From Conidiobolus incongruus B7586 (lineage: Eukaryota > Entomophthoromycota > Entomophthoromycetes > Entomophthorales > Conidiobolaceae): a stretch of DNA of 33,542 nt. Below the pieces are notes generated by a model. The model was not told where the DNA came from, did not search any database, and was given only the letters and a program-made list of their open reading frames with translations. The stretch spans positions 1 to 33,542 of the forward strand of contig JNEM01013695.1 in the NCBI GenBank assembly GCA_000697335.1, written 5' to 3'. How positions within the stretch are numbered: the first letter of the stretch is position 1; the number at the start of each line of letters is the position of its first letter. Positions 23,160-33,542 of this stretch are shown in pieces. The translations under genes were made by a program, and so were the position numbers.

Positions 23160-23490
23160 CTATAATTATAATACCTGATTTCACTTTATCTGTGATTATC
23201 TTAAATATCATTTATAATTGATTATACGATTGAAAATGAATATGTGTTTAATGCAATTTAAATCTAAACACATAAAAAATTAAAATAATTATTTGTTAAT
23301 TTTGGCAATATATACATTACTCATGATTGAAAGTTCACTATATGATTGATATTAATAAATATTTGTCCCTCCATCAAAGGTTGAAAAAGCTGAAACCTTT
23401 GCAGGTGGGATTCTAGAATTTTTTGAAGCATATCATATTTTTATTATATCAAACTTTGATAATCTTGGGGTAATCACATACAAAAAAAAG
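23160..23490. other. Spacer between secreted genes 1 and 2
   Basis: Non-coding. A GC-richer island at about 23366-23420 contains a 7-bp stem (AAAGGTT 23376-23382 with AACCTTT 23394-23400), which stands out from its AT-rich surroundings. Confidence 0.5.
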
Positions 23491-23587
23491 TCTCAAAAAG
23501 TCAATTTTTTGAGTTAATCTCGTTCAAGTTAGTGTGGACCACATTTTATTAATTAAATGAGATTTTTAGTTTGGTTAATCAATTTGT
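23491..23587 (+). promoter_or_regulatory. Distal conserved upstream block, secreted gene 2
   Basis: AAAAAGTCAATTTTTTGAG, then TTAATTAAATGAGATTTTTA and GTTAATCAATTTGT. Its second half is nearly identical to the block before gene 3. The core lies 394 bp before the ATG. Confidence 0.6.
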
Positions 23588-23822
23588 ATTCAGATAATAA
23601 GCATTAGAAATCCTATAATGAGAATTTCTATTATTAAATTTTCACTCTTTTTAAATTAAAACTTTGAAAAAAATGTATAATAAACTTCAAAAATAAAAGA
23701 AATAAGCATTAAATTATGATAATGTAAAGGTGTTTATATATAAATCAATATTGTGTATATAGTCATTAATTAACTTTAAAAATATACAATTATGTTATTT
23801 ATATGTATGATGAAATAATTTT

Positions 23823-23895
23823 GGTCATATGAAATGGTTTACATTAATTAATAAACCCACCCATATTAAACAAACATTGGTTTTTTGATATAAAA
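23823..23895 (+). promoter_or_regulatory. Proximal block and TATA box, secreted gene 2
   Basis: GTCATATGAAAT, AATTAATAAACCCACCCAT and TATAAAA (23889-23895), 56 bp before the ATG. This is a diverged version of the proximal block of genes 1 and 3. Confidence 0.5.
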
Positions 23896-23944
23896 AATTG
23901 AATTTGTAAAATAATTGAGACAAAATAAAATTAATTTGATAATC

Positions 23945-24265
23945 ATGAATCCTTTATTTCTATTAACCTTCTTAACCAGTCTCTACACTGCTGTCTACTT
24001 CTACCAATGCCACTATAAAGGTGTCGCTGGTGTTGGTAATACTTACAACTTGTACAAGAAGTGTAAACCTGCTGATCACTGGATCTGGCAGTGGTCCAAC
24101 AATATTGGAGGCATCGCTACTGGTGGTACTGCTGGTGCACCCATCGATTGTCTCAAGAAGGGATGCAAGGGCTACAACAACGAATTGAGACGTCGTGATT
24201 GTGTCTGGTACAATAACAGCAAGGACAAATGTGACGGCTGGGATGGCGGCTGGTTGACTGTTTAA
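23945..24265 (+). CDS. Small secreted six-cysteine protein 2
   Basis: A 106-aa paralog of the other two small secreted proteins, with the same signal peptide and the same six cysteine positions (22, 40, 69, 74, 86, 96). A longer frame can be read upstream from a TTG, but alignment with the paralogs and the shared ATAATC-ATG-AATCC context set the start at 23945. It differs from protein 3 at only three residues (I57L, T62I, A65K). The first 155 nt of the two genes are identical, yet the flanking non-coding DNA is largely unalike. That suggests gene conversion plus selection on the protein. The tail is tryptophan- and glycine-rich (DGWDGGWLTV). The function is unknown; see protein 1. Confidence 0.87.
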   Translation: MNPLFLLTFLTSLYTAVYFYQCHYKGVAGVGNTYNLYKKCKPADHWIWQWSNNIGGIATGGTAGAPIDCLKKGCKGYNNELRRRDCVWYNNSKDKCDGWDGGWLTV

Positions 24266-24283
24266 AGCACATCAACGAATTAT

Positions 24284-24289
24284 AATAAA
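24284..24289 (+). terminator. Polyadenylation signal, secreted gene 2
   Basis: AATAAA 19 bp after the stop, at the same distance as in gene 1. Confidence 0.5.
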
Positions 24290-25241
24290 AAAGTTTTACA
24301 AAACCATATTTCTAAATTATGAAGACTATCGCAATTATACAATTCAATTATATTCAATATTCTATTTAATTTTTCTTTAAATTATTATTATAATTATTAT
24401 TTTGATTTTTTTACTTTAAATATTAAATAAAATAACTATGTTACCGGTTAGGAACTAATTTTAATTATATAATGGTTTTATGAATAATAGTTATTGATAA
24501 AATAATACATATCTTTATTAATATAAAAAACAAAAAATTATATTCCATTATTAAAATATAACCATATATTTATCAAATAAATATCATTTCATCTAATCGA
24601 AAATACTGTTCAAAAAATAAGGGACAGAATACAAGACTAATTTTCTAGTTAAATGAGATTAATTTGTGACTTTTAAATTTGAATTTAATACTTATATTTA
24701 ACATATATAGTTTTAGGTGAAATATTTTAAAAATACAAGTTTAAGAAAAAAATTATATAATAATTTTAATTAATATTAATTTTAATTAATATTAATTTTA
24801 AATAAAAATTATAATTTTTATTAAATATATCTATAAAATATTTTATTAATTTTGAACTTAAGAATAATTAAATAAATTTTAATTTACTCATATTAAAATT
24901 TTGAAATATTATTTTTTGTACCGGTAAAACTAAGTAAAATATTATTAATATATGCTATTTTAAATTATTTTTTATCTCCCTTTACATGTAAAATGAATCA
25001 AATATGATATCATTAGAGTTCATCAAATAACCATAATAAAAAATATATCCAATACTCACTTTTCATTTTATGAGAGCATATATTATATAATTCAAAGTAA
25101 TATTTCGGGATACTTAATCAAATAGTTTATCCTCAAAATTTAGTATTTTGAGGTTAGTCATAAATTCAGATGCTGTTCCTGTAATTTCTTTATTAATATA
25201 CAATTGGATATTCTTTAAAAGTAAAGAATTTAAAAATTCTA
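24290..25241. other. Spacer between secreted genes 2 and 3
   Basis: Non-coding and about 620 bp longer than the spacer between genes 1 and 2. It includes a 16-bp tandem repeat at 24761-24800 and an isolated partial copy of the distal upstream block near 24643-24670. No remnant of a fourth gene could be read. Confidence 0.5.
24761..24800. repeat. Tandem repeat, 16-bp unit TAATTTTAATTAATAT
   Basis: Two full units and half of a third in non-coding DNA. Confidence 0.85.
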
Positions 25242-25337
25242 TAAAAGTCAAAATTGTTTAATATAATCCAGTATTTGATCATTGATGTAAATCGTATATT
25301 AATTAAATGAGATTTTTAGTTTAGTTAATCAATTTGT
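25242..25337 (+). promoter_or_regulatory. Distal conserved upstream block, secreted gene 3
   Basis: TATAAAAGTCA, then TTAATTAAATGAGATTTTTA and GTTAATCAATTTGT, with the core 398 bp before the ATG. It matches the block of gene 2 over about 40 bp with one or two changes. Confidence 0.6.
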
Positions 25338-25576
25338 GCTAAAGTGAATTAATTCAGATATTTTATTAAAAATGCTTATAATTTATTATTTATTCTTCAA
25401 ATAACTAAAATTAAAAACTATTTTATAGTGAAGTGTGTTAATAAAAGAAAAAATTAACAAATTATTCATAATAAATATATTCAATATTATTTATAAGTCA
25501 TTTTTTTGTAAATTAGTTTATTCATTATTTTACATTACAAATTTAAAATATTATTCATTATGACTAAATCAAATTT

Positions 25577-25650
25577 GTCATGTGAAATAATTCGAACAAA
25601 TTAATTTATCCAACCACGATAATTTTAATTGAATAATTTAGTATATAAAT
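25577..25650 (+). promoter_or_regulatory. Proximal block and TATA box, secreted gene 3
   Basis: GTCATGTGAAAT, AATTAATTTATCCAACCAC and TATATAAAT (25642-25650), 57 bp before the ATG. It is almost the same as the block of gene 1, although the coding sequence of gene 3 is closest to gene 2. Confidence 0.65.
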
Positions 25651-25698
25651 AAGTTATTTCGAAATTATTTTACTCAAGATTCAATCAAGTTTATAATC

Positions 25699-26019
25699 AT
25701 GAATCCTTTATTTCTATTAACCTTCTTAACCAGTCTCTACACTGCTGTCTACTTCTACCAATGCCACTATAAAGGTGTCGCTGGTGTTGGTAATACTTAC
25801 AACTTGTACAAGAAGTGTAAACCTGCTGATCACTGGATCTGGCAGTGGTCCAATAATATTGGAGGGCTTGCTACTGGTGGTATTGCTGGCAAGCCAATTG
25901 ATTGTCTCAAGAAAGGATGCAAGGGCTACAACAACGAATTGAGACGTCGTGATTGTGTCTGGTACAATAACAGCAAGGACAAATGTGACGGCTGGGATGG
26001 TGGCTGGTTAACTGTATAA
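25699..26019 (+). CDS. Small secreted six-cysteine protein 3
   Basis: The third 106-aa member, intronless, with signal peptide (residues 1-19) and cysteines at 22, 40, 69, 74, 86 and 96. Its coding sequence is about 95% identical to gene 2. A 24-nt stretch (25887-25910, encoding GKPIDCL) is instead identical to gene 1 (23003-23026) and differs from gene 2, so this copy is a patchwork, or keeps the ancestral state where gene 2 changed. Its promoter also resembles gene 1 more than gene 2. The function is unknown: a secreted disulfide-rich peptide, perhaps an effector, antimicrobial or wall-binding protein. Confidence 0.87.
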   Translation: MNPLFLLTFLTSLYTAVYFYQCHYKGVAGVGNTYNLYKKCKPADHWIWQWSNNIGGLATGGIAGKPIDCLKKGCKGYNNELRRRDCVWYNNSKDKCDGWDGGWLTV

Positions 26020-26036
26020 GCTGATTAAAAATATTT

Positions 26037-26042
26037 AATAAA
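26037..26042 (+). terminator. Polyadenylation signal, secreted gene 3
   Basis: AATAAA 18 bp after the stop, within TTAATAAACCATAATTATA, which matches the sequence after gene 1. Confidence 0.55.
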
Positions 26043-29000
26043 CCATAATTATATTTTTTTCTTCCCTGATTTTCAATGGTTTATTTTGATTTTTATATAA
26101 TTAATTACATTCAATTCACTGATATCAGTTCCAAGTCCGTTATATCAAAATCAATTGTTCATTAAACATTTTTTTCAATAATTTAATATTTAAAAAAATT
26201 CATTTTGTCAATATATATTCTTTGTTATAATTTTTCATATGGTATTTGTGACATGGATATTTAATATAATATATTTTCAAGTTTCATAATCTGAAAATGG
26301 TAGAAATATACAGGTTAAATTAAATAACAAATACAACGTTGACAAACTTTTGAAACAAAATTAACTAATATATTTTTAATTCCAATTGAATAAATATAAT
26401 TAATCTACTCTTATGTATTTTAATATATTTATAGTTTCAAATGTACACATTTGAATATTTCATTATCTTTTAAATACTATTTATATCAATTTTCATTTTT
26501 CAAATTTGAAATCTTTTTTTCATTTATTGATTTGCTAGATAAATTGGATGAATTAAAATCATCCTCATATTAAGTTTTTCGCAATAAGCATTAATCTATA
26601 TTAATTAATATAAAGATATTTGTTAATCAATGATAAGATCTAAATCAATTATACAACTAATAAATCAACATCTAGTTTTAGTGACTAAGATTATATCAAG
26701 TGTTATTTTATTTCAATGAGTATTTATTACTCCATATATGAGTAATCATTTATAAAAATACATACAAAAACACTATATATTAATATATAATTTAAAACAA
26801 ATCAATATATATTATAATGAAATTACCTCAGGCTAAACTTGTATAATTGTGAAAATAAAATTCAAATATTTATATTGTATACTTAAAAGTTTTCAGTATT
26901 TGGATAATTATAATAATATTAAAATCATTTTATTTTGTAAAAATTTCATACCTTGTATTTTGAAATAAAAGCTTCACTAATTAATATAGAGCATAATTTG
27001 GATTTATTAAAATAAACAATTATGATAACATTATCCAATAGAGTAAATTATATACAACCAGCTATCATTAGGTAATTTTTCATTTTTTTAATATGAGTCT
27101 TATATAATAAGACTTTCTTATTAATTAATAATCTTTTCAATTTTATTAAAAAATGGTTCCCTAAATTATATATATTTCTATATAATTCAATTAACTATAA
27201 ATTATATGATTAATTTATACTTTTATAGCTAAATTATTTATATAAATAATTTTAAATCATCTAATAAATTAAGTTCCTCTTTTCCTTTCAATTCTTACTA
27301 TTTCTTATTTTTAAATTATTTTTAAAATTGAGACTACATTTTGTTAATATTATATTATATTAACACTACCCAATATAAACCCTAATATATTAGTGACTTA
27401 TCTTAGTTCAAAGCTTAATTAAACTTTGTTTATTTTTTCACACTATATCACTATATTTTATACACCACTACTTTTATATTAAGTTTTTCTTTATATTATA
27501 TCAATAATTTTACTACTATGCTTATAAATTTCATTATTTAAAAATATAAGTATTAATTGTAATTTTAATTAAAAAAATATTTTAAATAATAAAATTAATA
27601 TTTTAACCATAGATATTAATATTATACCATTTATAATAATAATTATTACTATCATTATATTTAATATAAAAAAAACTAAGAATTGAAAAAAGTCAACTTT
27701 ATAACTTATTTCATTGAGTTAAAAAAACTGAATAATTTAGATTGATTAATAATTACTATGGAATAATAGAATAATAAATTAAGATATAATATAATAATTA
27801 GAAAGATATTATTTAATAAATAAAATATCAAACTATAATCCAGGTAATATTTAATTATTAATACCCTGTGTATTTTAAGAATTTATTACTAATAGTATAA
27901 TTCTATATTATTGTATTTGATTAATTCAAATATAATTTTGATTAATTAAAATCAAACTTGAATTGAATATTATAATATTTTTTAAATTTTATAGGTATTG
28001 AATTCATAAGTAATTAAATTGATTTTTTGATTTTTTTATACAAAAATGGATAATTATAATAATATTTATTATATTTCAGATTAAATGATATTTATCTTGA
28101 CTTGATTATTATACCATATATATTAATATTATAAAAAATATTTGTCAATAGAAAAATAATTTTATTAATTAAATTTCTATTTAAACAATAAATTTTTATA
28201 ATATTAAATTATATTTTATCAAACTATTAAGTATTTAAGATACTCAGATTCCTTAAATAAGTTGAATAAATCAAATAACTTACTAATCAATATGTTTTAA
28301 AATTGAGAATTTATTATTGATGATCAAGTTTAACTTGTTGTTAAGCTAGGGTTACTATTTGCTTTCGATATATCAAATTTATAATATTATTGATGTAACA
28401 TAAAACGATATATCAAATCCCGACTGCTTCCAATAAAATGAATTTAGTATTTATCAGATATAATTATATTAATATATTATTTATTTAAATAAATAATTGA
28501 TAATTTATAACTTGATTGTAAAAAAATTATAACCTAAATATTGGATTAAATTATAGATTATAATTTTATTTGTAATATTTATAAATAAAATTAAAAAATA
28601 AATCAATACATTGATAATTTTTGAATACTATATTTTATAAAATTAAAATTAAAATTAAAATAATTTTATATTTAATTATACTTGAAACTAATTCTAAATA
28701 AATATATATTTGACATTGATATGCTATATGAATTTTCAACTATTAAATATTTTTACCTAAGAGTAAAAATTTTGTTAAAAAATACTTCTCAAACCTATAT
28801 ATTATTATATATTATTGTATTTCAAAATAAAACGTAATAACTTGCTTGATACAGGACTGCTATATTATTTATAATAAACAATATGAAAATATTTAATAGT
28901 AAATATATAAACATGTGATATATAAAAATCAATTCTTATGATGATGATGATTGATCATTCTTATTATAATTTTTAGATCAAACTTGATTTCACTTAAATG

Positions 29001-29491
29001 AAATATAAACTATAATTAAAAATTATAATTTATCAAATTTTAAAAATGATTAACTATCAAGTATTATAATTCTATAACTCTTTTGATATCATTAACAAAA
29101 AGGATAGTGACTTGCAACTAAGTAATAAATTTTCACTATTTTATGATATCATTTTGGAAGGATTATGAGAATTTTTAAATCTTATACTTATTGTCATACA
29201 TTTCATAATCATTCTGACATCATTTTGCGATTCATTTTGATATATCAAAACCCATAAATTGAGATTGTAAGGGTAAATATAAATTTGATAGAAGATAAGT
29301 GGATCGATTAATTTCATTAATAATCATAACAAAGTATTGAAAGCATAATAACCAATTTAAACTCAATATCATTGACAAGATATTCTATTATTAATCAAGG
29401 AGTCCTTTAATTTTTACTGTTGAACTCAATATTAAATAATTTACAATAAATTTAATTTACACTGAATGATTATAATTTTATACATTATAAA
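26043..29491. other. Intergenic AT-rich DNA before Rev7
   Basis: Very AT-rich and without a convincing gene on either strand. Its main structure is the left arm of the inverted repeat at 27150-27590. Confidence 0.6.
27150..27590 (+). repeat. Left arm of long inverted repeat flanking Rev7
   Basis: This matches the reverse complement of 32760-33235 at roughly three quarters to four fifths identity over more than 300 bp. Stretches such as TATACTTTTATAGCTAAATT and GCTTAATTAAACTTTGTTTA are exact. The similarity fades on both sides, so the ends are approximate. No coding sequence is seen inside. It may be a dispersed repeat or the end of an old mobile element. Confidence 0.75.
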
Positions 29492-30762
29492 ATGACTTCT
29501 GAATTAGAAAAATTAAGAATTAAAATGAATAATGAAGAGAATTGTAATAGTGTAAATTTCACAGGTATTATTTCTTCTTTACATTTTTGTATTTTTTAAT
29601 ACTTATTTTGATTGTTAGATACTGTGGACATTATATGTGAATTTTGTAAATTATTTAGATGCTTTTTTATATAGATTAATAATTTATTTTTATAGTACAA
29701 ACAGCTATTCATTTGATCTTATACGTTAGGGAGTTATATCCTCCAGGTAATTTTCAATCTATCATTCCTCATTAGTTACATTATTCATTCATAATTTCAT
29801 ATCAGAATTATTTGAAAAGCAAAATAAATATAATATTTCAGTACCTATGTCACGACATCCAGAATTATCTGGGTATATTTATGATATGATATTAGCCTGT
29901 AAGCCTGATCTAGAAAAGGTAGTAGTGATTTTTTTATAGTTTAATGACGTGAATATTGATATATGTGATTATAGGGTAGTATTGAAAAGATACATTTAAT
30001 TATTATGAAAGATGAAAATATACCTATCGAAAGATTTGTGTTCCAAATTGATACTTTGATAGATCCCAAATTGAATAATAAGTAATTATAATCATAGTTA
30101 AATGCACTATTTTATTTAATTGTTTATTTCCAATCTAGCCCTGACCATTTGTCTAAATTGAATCTCAAAGATATTGAAAGCTATTTAAGATCTTTTCTGT
30201 TAAAATTATCAATGTGTCACTCTGTATTAAGCCCCAATCCCAAAGGTAATATATATATTTATCATATACAATCTTTTAAAATTATTTATAATTTTACTAT
30301 ATTTAATAGGATGTACATTTGCTTTAGTCATGCAATTAAAACAAGGAGCTCCTCATTGTAAATCTGTAATTTTTAATTGCGCTTATCCTTTCAACGTAAT
30401 TTATTGATATACTTCTATTTAGGGTGAATTCCCGTGGATTCCTGCAGAACCTTACGACTCCAACGAAGTTCCTGAAGTCAATAACATCAATCAAGTTAAT
30501 GGAGAGTCTATAAACAACGATGAACGTAATTTGAAAGATAGTTTTAATCGTCTCATACCACTTAAAGATATGAATACTGGTCTTATTTCTGTAAGTCTAT
30601 TTCATTTTTAATTTTATACCATGTTTTAATCAATTTTAGATGAATTTGTGGGTTGAAGAATCGATTTACAAAGGCAAATTACACACTCCCGCAAAACAAA
30701 CGATCATTTTGGATGACCAAGACTCTTCTTCACCCCCTCCAATTTTTGAAGGATCATCATAA
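29492..30762 (+). CDS. REV7: Rev7/MAD2L2, HORMA-domain subunit of DNA polymerase zeta
   Basis: A 262-aa protein from nine exons: 29492-29564, 29619-29645, 29696-29746, 29842-29918, 29975-30081, 30139-30245, 30310-30365, 30423-30590 and 30640-30762. The eight introns are 49-95 bp, all GT..AG, and phases join cleanly. The HORMA signature is clear: DIICEFLQTAIHLILYVREL (residues 28-47), VPMSRHPEL (51-59), ERFVFQI, YLRSFLLKLSMC, then FPWIPAEP (169-176), RLIPLK (209-214) and LWVEESIYKG. These line up with human MAD2L2 in order and spacing. Rev7 joins Rev3 to form the translesion polymerase zeta, binds Rev1, and acts in the nucleus in damage bypass. Compared with human (211 aa) it has an extra N-terminal stretch, a Asn-rich insert at about 179-200 and a Ser/Pro/acidic C-terminal tail. 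The exon 7 donor at 30366 was chosen over one at 30396 because the latter would leave a 27-bp intron and an insertion in a conserved region. Confidence 0.93.
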
Positions 30763-33542
30763 ATTTTTCTATTTCTGAAATCAATTTTTGATTTGCTCTA
30801 TTTAATATTTTTCAAGGCATTATCACCTCCTTATCAAAATTATTTTTTTGTAAATAAATTTTTTATTTTTTATTTAATAATTTATTTGTATAATAAAGGC
30901 GATTTTACCTTAACATGATAATACTTATTTTATATTTTGAAGATTACATTTCAAATATTTATTATCTACCTACTGTTTGAATTGTAAGAAAATGTCCAAA
31001 TTTTGAAATTATTTAATTAAAATTGTTCTCTACCAAGACTATCATTTCAGTTATCATATAATTTTGGAATTTGTTAGTTTCGAAAATTGACTTGATTGGA
31101 AATTAACAAAGACTGTTCTAATAAAAAATTTTTATAAATTCGATTTAGATTTTAACCGATTTATGTTATATTTTACAATGCATTATTATTGATTCTTTAA
31201 TTACAAGCCTAAAATATTGAATTTCATTATTCAAACTATAACCATTATAATCACCACAGATCTTTGAACCTAAAAAGAGAAATTTAATAGCATTAGCCAA
31301 TAAGAATAGTTAAATAGTAATATAAAATATCAGAATTAATAAAATTCCAGTACCGTCTGATTAATCGTTTCCCAAATATAGTAAATTTCTAATACAAATA
31401 CATTTTATTCACACCTTTGATGTTCCTATGTATAGTAAACCAATTGCAGTCATAAAACCTAAATATTAAACAAAATAAAATCTGTGGTGCTGATATATTT
31501 TTTATAAAAATATAACAAGAATTATAATACTATATTAGAATATTAGTTGATATTAATGATATTATATATGCTTTATATTATAATAAATATCACTTATATT
31601 TAAAAAAAATACCCTTAACTAAAAAAGTCCTATTATAAAATAGGTTAAGGAATTAAATATCATTATTACTTTGTAATTTAAATAATGGGAATTTTTTGTG
31701 ATTGAAAAAATAAATATTTTAATATATAAAATATAATAATAAATATATAATATAAAGATATTAATTTCTTTTATTTCTAATAATTTTTTATTATACTTGT
31801 GGTAAAGTTCTAACATTTAAAAATAGTTTTTTTTATTAAAGACTAAAATTTGATATTTCATAAACTAATTAAATTTTCCTACAGAAATTTTCTTTCTTAT
31901 AAGCTAGTTTTTTAATTACTTAAAACAATTATAGTTACATAAGTTATAACTTGAAGGATAACTAGATATAGTAGTTTTTTCCAGTTATTTTTAATTAGAA
32001 ATTTTTTATAAATTTAGCTTTATATATTTTATAATTAGTATGTAAAATAATAGGTTTCCTTAAAATATATTAAAAATACTAATTAGAAATAATTTTATTT
32101 AAAAAATAATTTAAAGTTTATTATTAATTGATTTTCCTTCAAAACTTAAATAAAAACCACATATACTATTATAATATATTATAATAACTAATATTTATTT
32201 ATTAACTAAGTATTTATTTAAAAATTTTATAAAAGGGTTTAATTTAACTTAATCTAATATTTTGATAATATTTTAGTAAAAGATTATTTAAAATGATTTA
32301 AAATTCATTATTTATAATAATTCATTATAAAAGTTTTGATTTCTAATTATATTTTTGTAAGTTTTATTTAATAATAATTATCTTACTTTATTTTTTTTAG
32401 TTAAATTATAAAATACTTATTTTATATTTTTATTAATTAATTTTAATTTAAGCTTTAATATATATAAAATACTTATATAATTAATATTAGAATATCTTAA
32501 TAACTTTTTAATGAAAATAAAAAGGTCTTTCTTAATATAATTTTTCATTTTATTCATATATTAAAGAATAACAATTATTATTTATTTTTTAAATTTTAAT
32601 ATAGGTTTTAGATATTTTTTTTAATTTTAAAATTATTTACCTAATAATAAATCATTAATTTAAATAATATTTTATTATTAAAAACTATTTATAAATTTTA
32701 AATAATTTTTGAAAAATTTATATCTAAGTTTTACTAATACTAAAATAAAAAACTATTGATGATTATTATTGAAATTAAATAAATTATAATTAAATAATAA
32801 ATTTTAAAAAATTAATTTTTTTATAAATATGGTGGTAAATACCAATATAGTAAAGAGGAAAACTTAATATAAAAGTAGTGTGACACAGAATATGATACTA
32901 TAATATGGCTATAGTGTGCAAATATAAACAAAGTTTAATTAAGCTTCAAATTGGGATGAGTCACTGATATATTAAGATTTATATTAGGTAATGCCAATAT
33001 ACTATAGTATTGACAGAATGTAGTCTTGATCTTAGAGATAGTGAAAAGATAAGAAATAATAATAATTGAGAGGAAAAAAAAGAATCTAGTTTATTAGATA
33101 ATTCAATGCTATTTATACAATTAATTTAGCTATAAAAGTATAAATTAATCATATAATTTATAGTTAATTTAATTATATAAAAATATATATAAGGATTTAA
33201 AAAACTAGTCTCTTAATATTCTTAATCAAAAAACTAATATATATAATTCATTATTGTTTATTTTCTTATTTATTTTGTACATATTTTTTTATTAAAAATT
33301 AATAATATATTTGAAAAATCAAATATTAAAAATTTCCTATTTTTTTGACTATTTGGTAATATTAAGGTTAAATTAAAATTAATTAAAACTATAGTATTTA
33401 ATTTAATAAAATAAGGATATATTTTAATAAATTTGATAATAAAGTTTTATATTTCAAAAATAATAAAAAAATTCATAATTATAATATTTTTTTATATCAG
33501 AAATATAATAAGTTAATTATAGTTTAAGAATATAAATTATTT
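30763..33542. other. AT-rich DNA downstream of Rev7
   Basis: AATAAA at 30853-30858 and 30892-30897 are candidate polyadenylation signals for Rev7. From about 31600 the sequence becomes almost pure A/T with very few G or C. The 65-codon frame at 31619-31816 on the minus strand is low-complexity Ile/Tyr/Lys and is not credible. The right inverted-repeat arm lies at 32760-33235. Confidence 0.6.
32760..33235 (-). repeat. Right arm of long inverted repeat flanking Rev7
   Basis: Inverted partner of 27150-27590. The best-kept blocks are 33125-33178 (pairs with 27183-27232) and 32926-32946 (pairs with about 27412-27432). Arms face each other across about 5.2 kb that contains only Rev7. Ends are approximate. 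Confidence 0.75.

Noticed and set aside
23915-23944. N-terminal extension of secreted protein 2
   Set aside because: It would start at TTG, has no counterpart in the two paralogs, and all three share the same ATG context ten codons later.
30366-30395. Longer form of Rev7 exon 7 ending at 30395
   Set aside because: It would leave a 27-bp intron, far below the others, and add ten residues just before the conserved FPWIPAEP segment.
31619-31816. 65-codon minus-strand frame
   Set aside because: Low-complexity Ile/Tyr/Lys codons in near-pure A/T DNA; no sign of selection for coding.
1-33542. tRNA, rRNA, CRISPR arrays, and viral or retroelement genes
   Set aside because: I looked for the conserved tRNA T-arm motif, direct-repeat spacing and polymerase or capsid motifs and found none that I could support by eye.

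Overview
The window looks like nuclear DNA of an AT-rich fungus. Three things point that way: a Rev7/MAD2L2 gene with many short introns, a Ych1/Ibp1-type (Cdc25-like rhodanese) phosphatase of a kind typical of fungi, and two microsomal-type cytochrome P450s. Introns are short (45 to 95 bp) with GT..AG ends. Coding DNA is of ordinary composition, while intergenic DNA is extremely AT-rich and full of simple sequence. P450s argue against an anaerobic gut fungus. An early-diverging lineage, for example Entomophthoromycotina/Zoopagomycota-like, is my best guess, but that is inference.

Layout, left to right. (1) 1-8732, minus: one unbroken 2,910-codon reading frame with an N-terminal signal peptide and about 24 degenerate tandem repeats of about 105 residues. 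It runs off the left edge and matches no family I recognise. (2) 10765-11266, plus: a three-exon Cdc25-like rhodanese phosphatase of 134 aa. (3) 12656-14170, minus, and 18438-19956, plus: two 487-aa cytochrome P450 paralogs, head to head across 4.3 kb of AT-rich DNA, with one intron at the same codon and tracts of identical nucleotide sequence that suggest gene conversion. (4) 22815-26019, plus: three tandem intronless genes for 106-aa, six-cysteine, probably secreted proteins. Each has the same two upstream sequence blocks, TATA box, start context and close polyadenylation signal. (5) 29492-30762, plus: Rev7, nine exons, 262 aa. (6) 27150-27590 and 32760-33235: a diverged inverted repeat pair on either side of Rev7.

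Rev7 and the phosphatase are conserved housekeeping-type genes. The giant repeat protein, the P450 pair and the small secreted family look like lineage-specific accessory genes. Nothing shows that they act in one pathway. The two least familiar items are the giant secreted repeat protein and the triplicated small secreted cysteine-rich family with its conserved promoter modules. I saw no tRNA, rRNA or CRISPR array, and no recognisable transposase, reverse transcriptase or viral gene.
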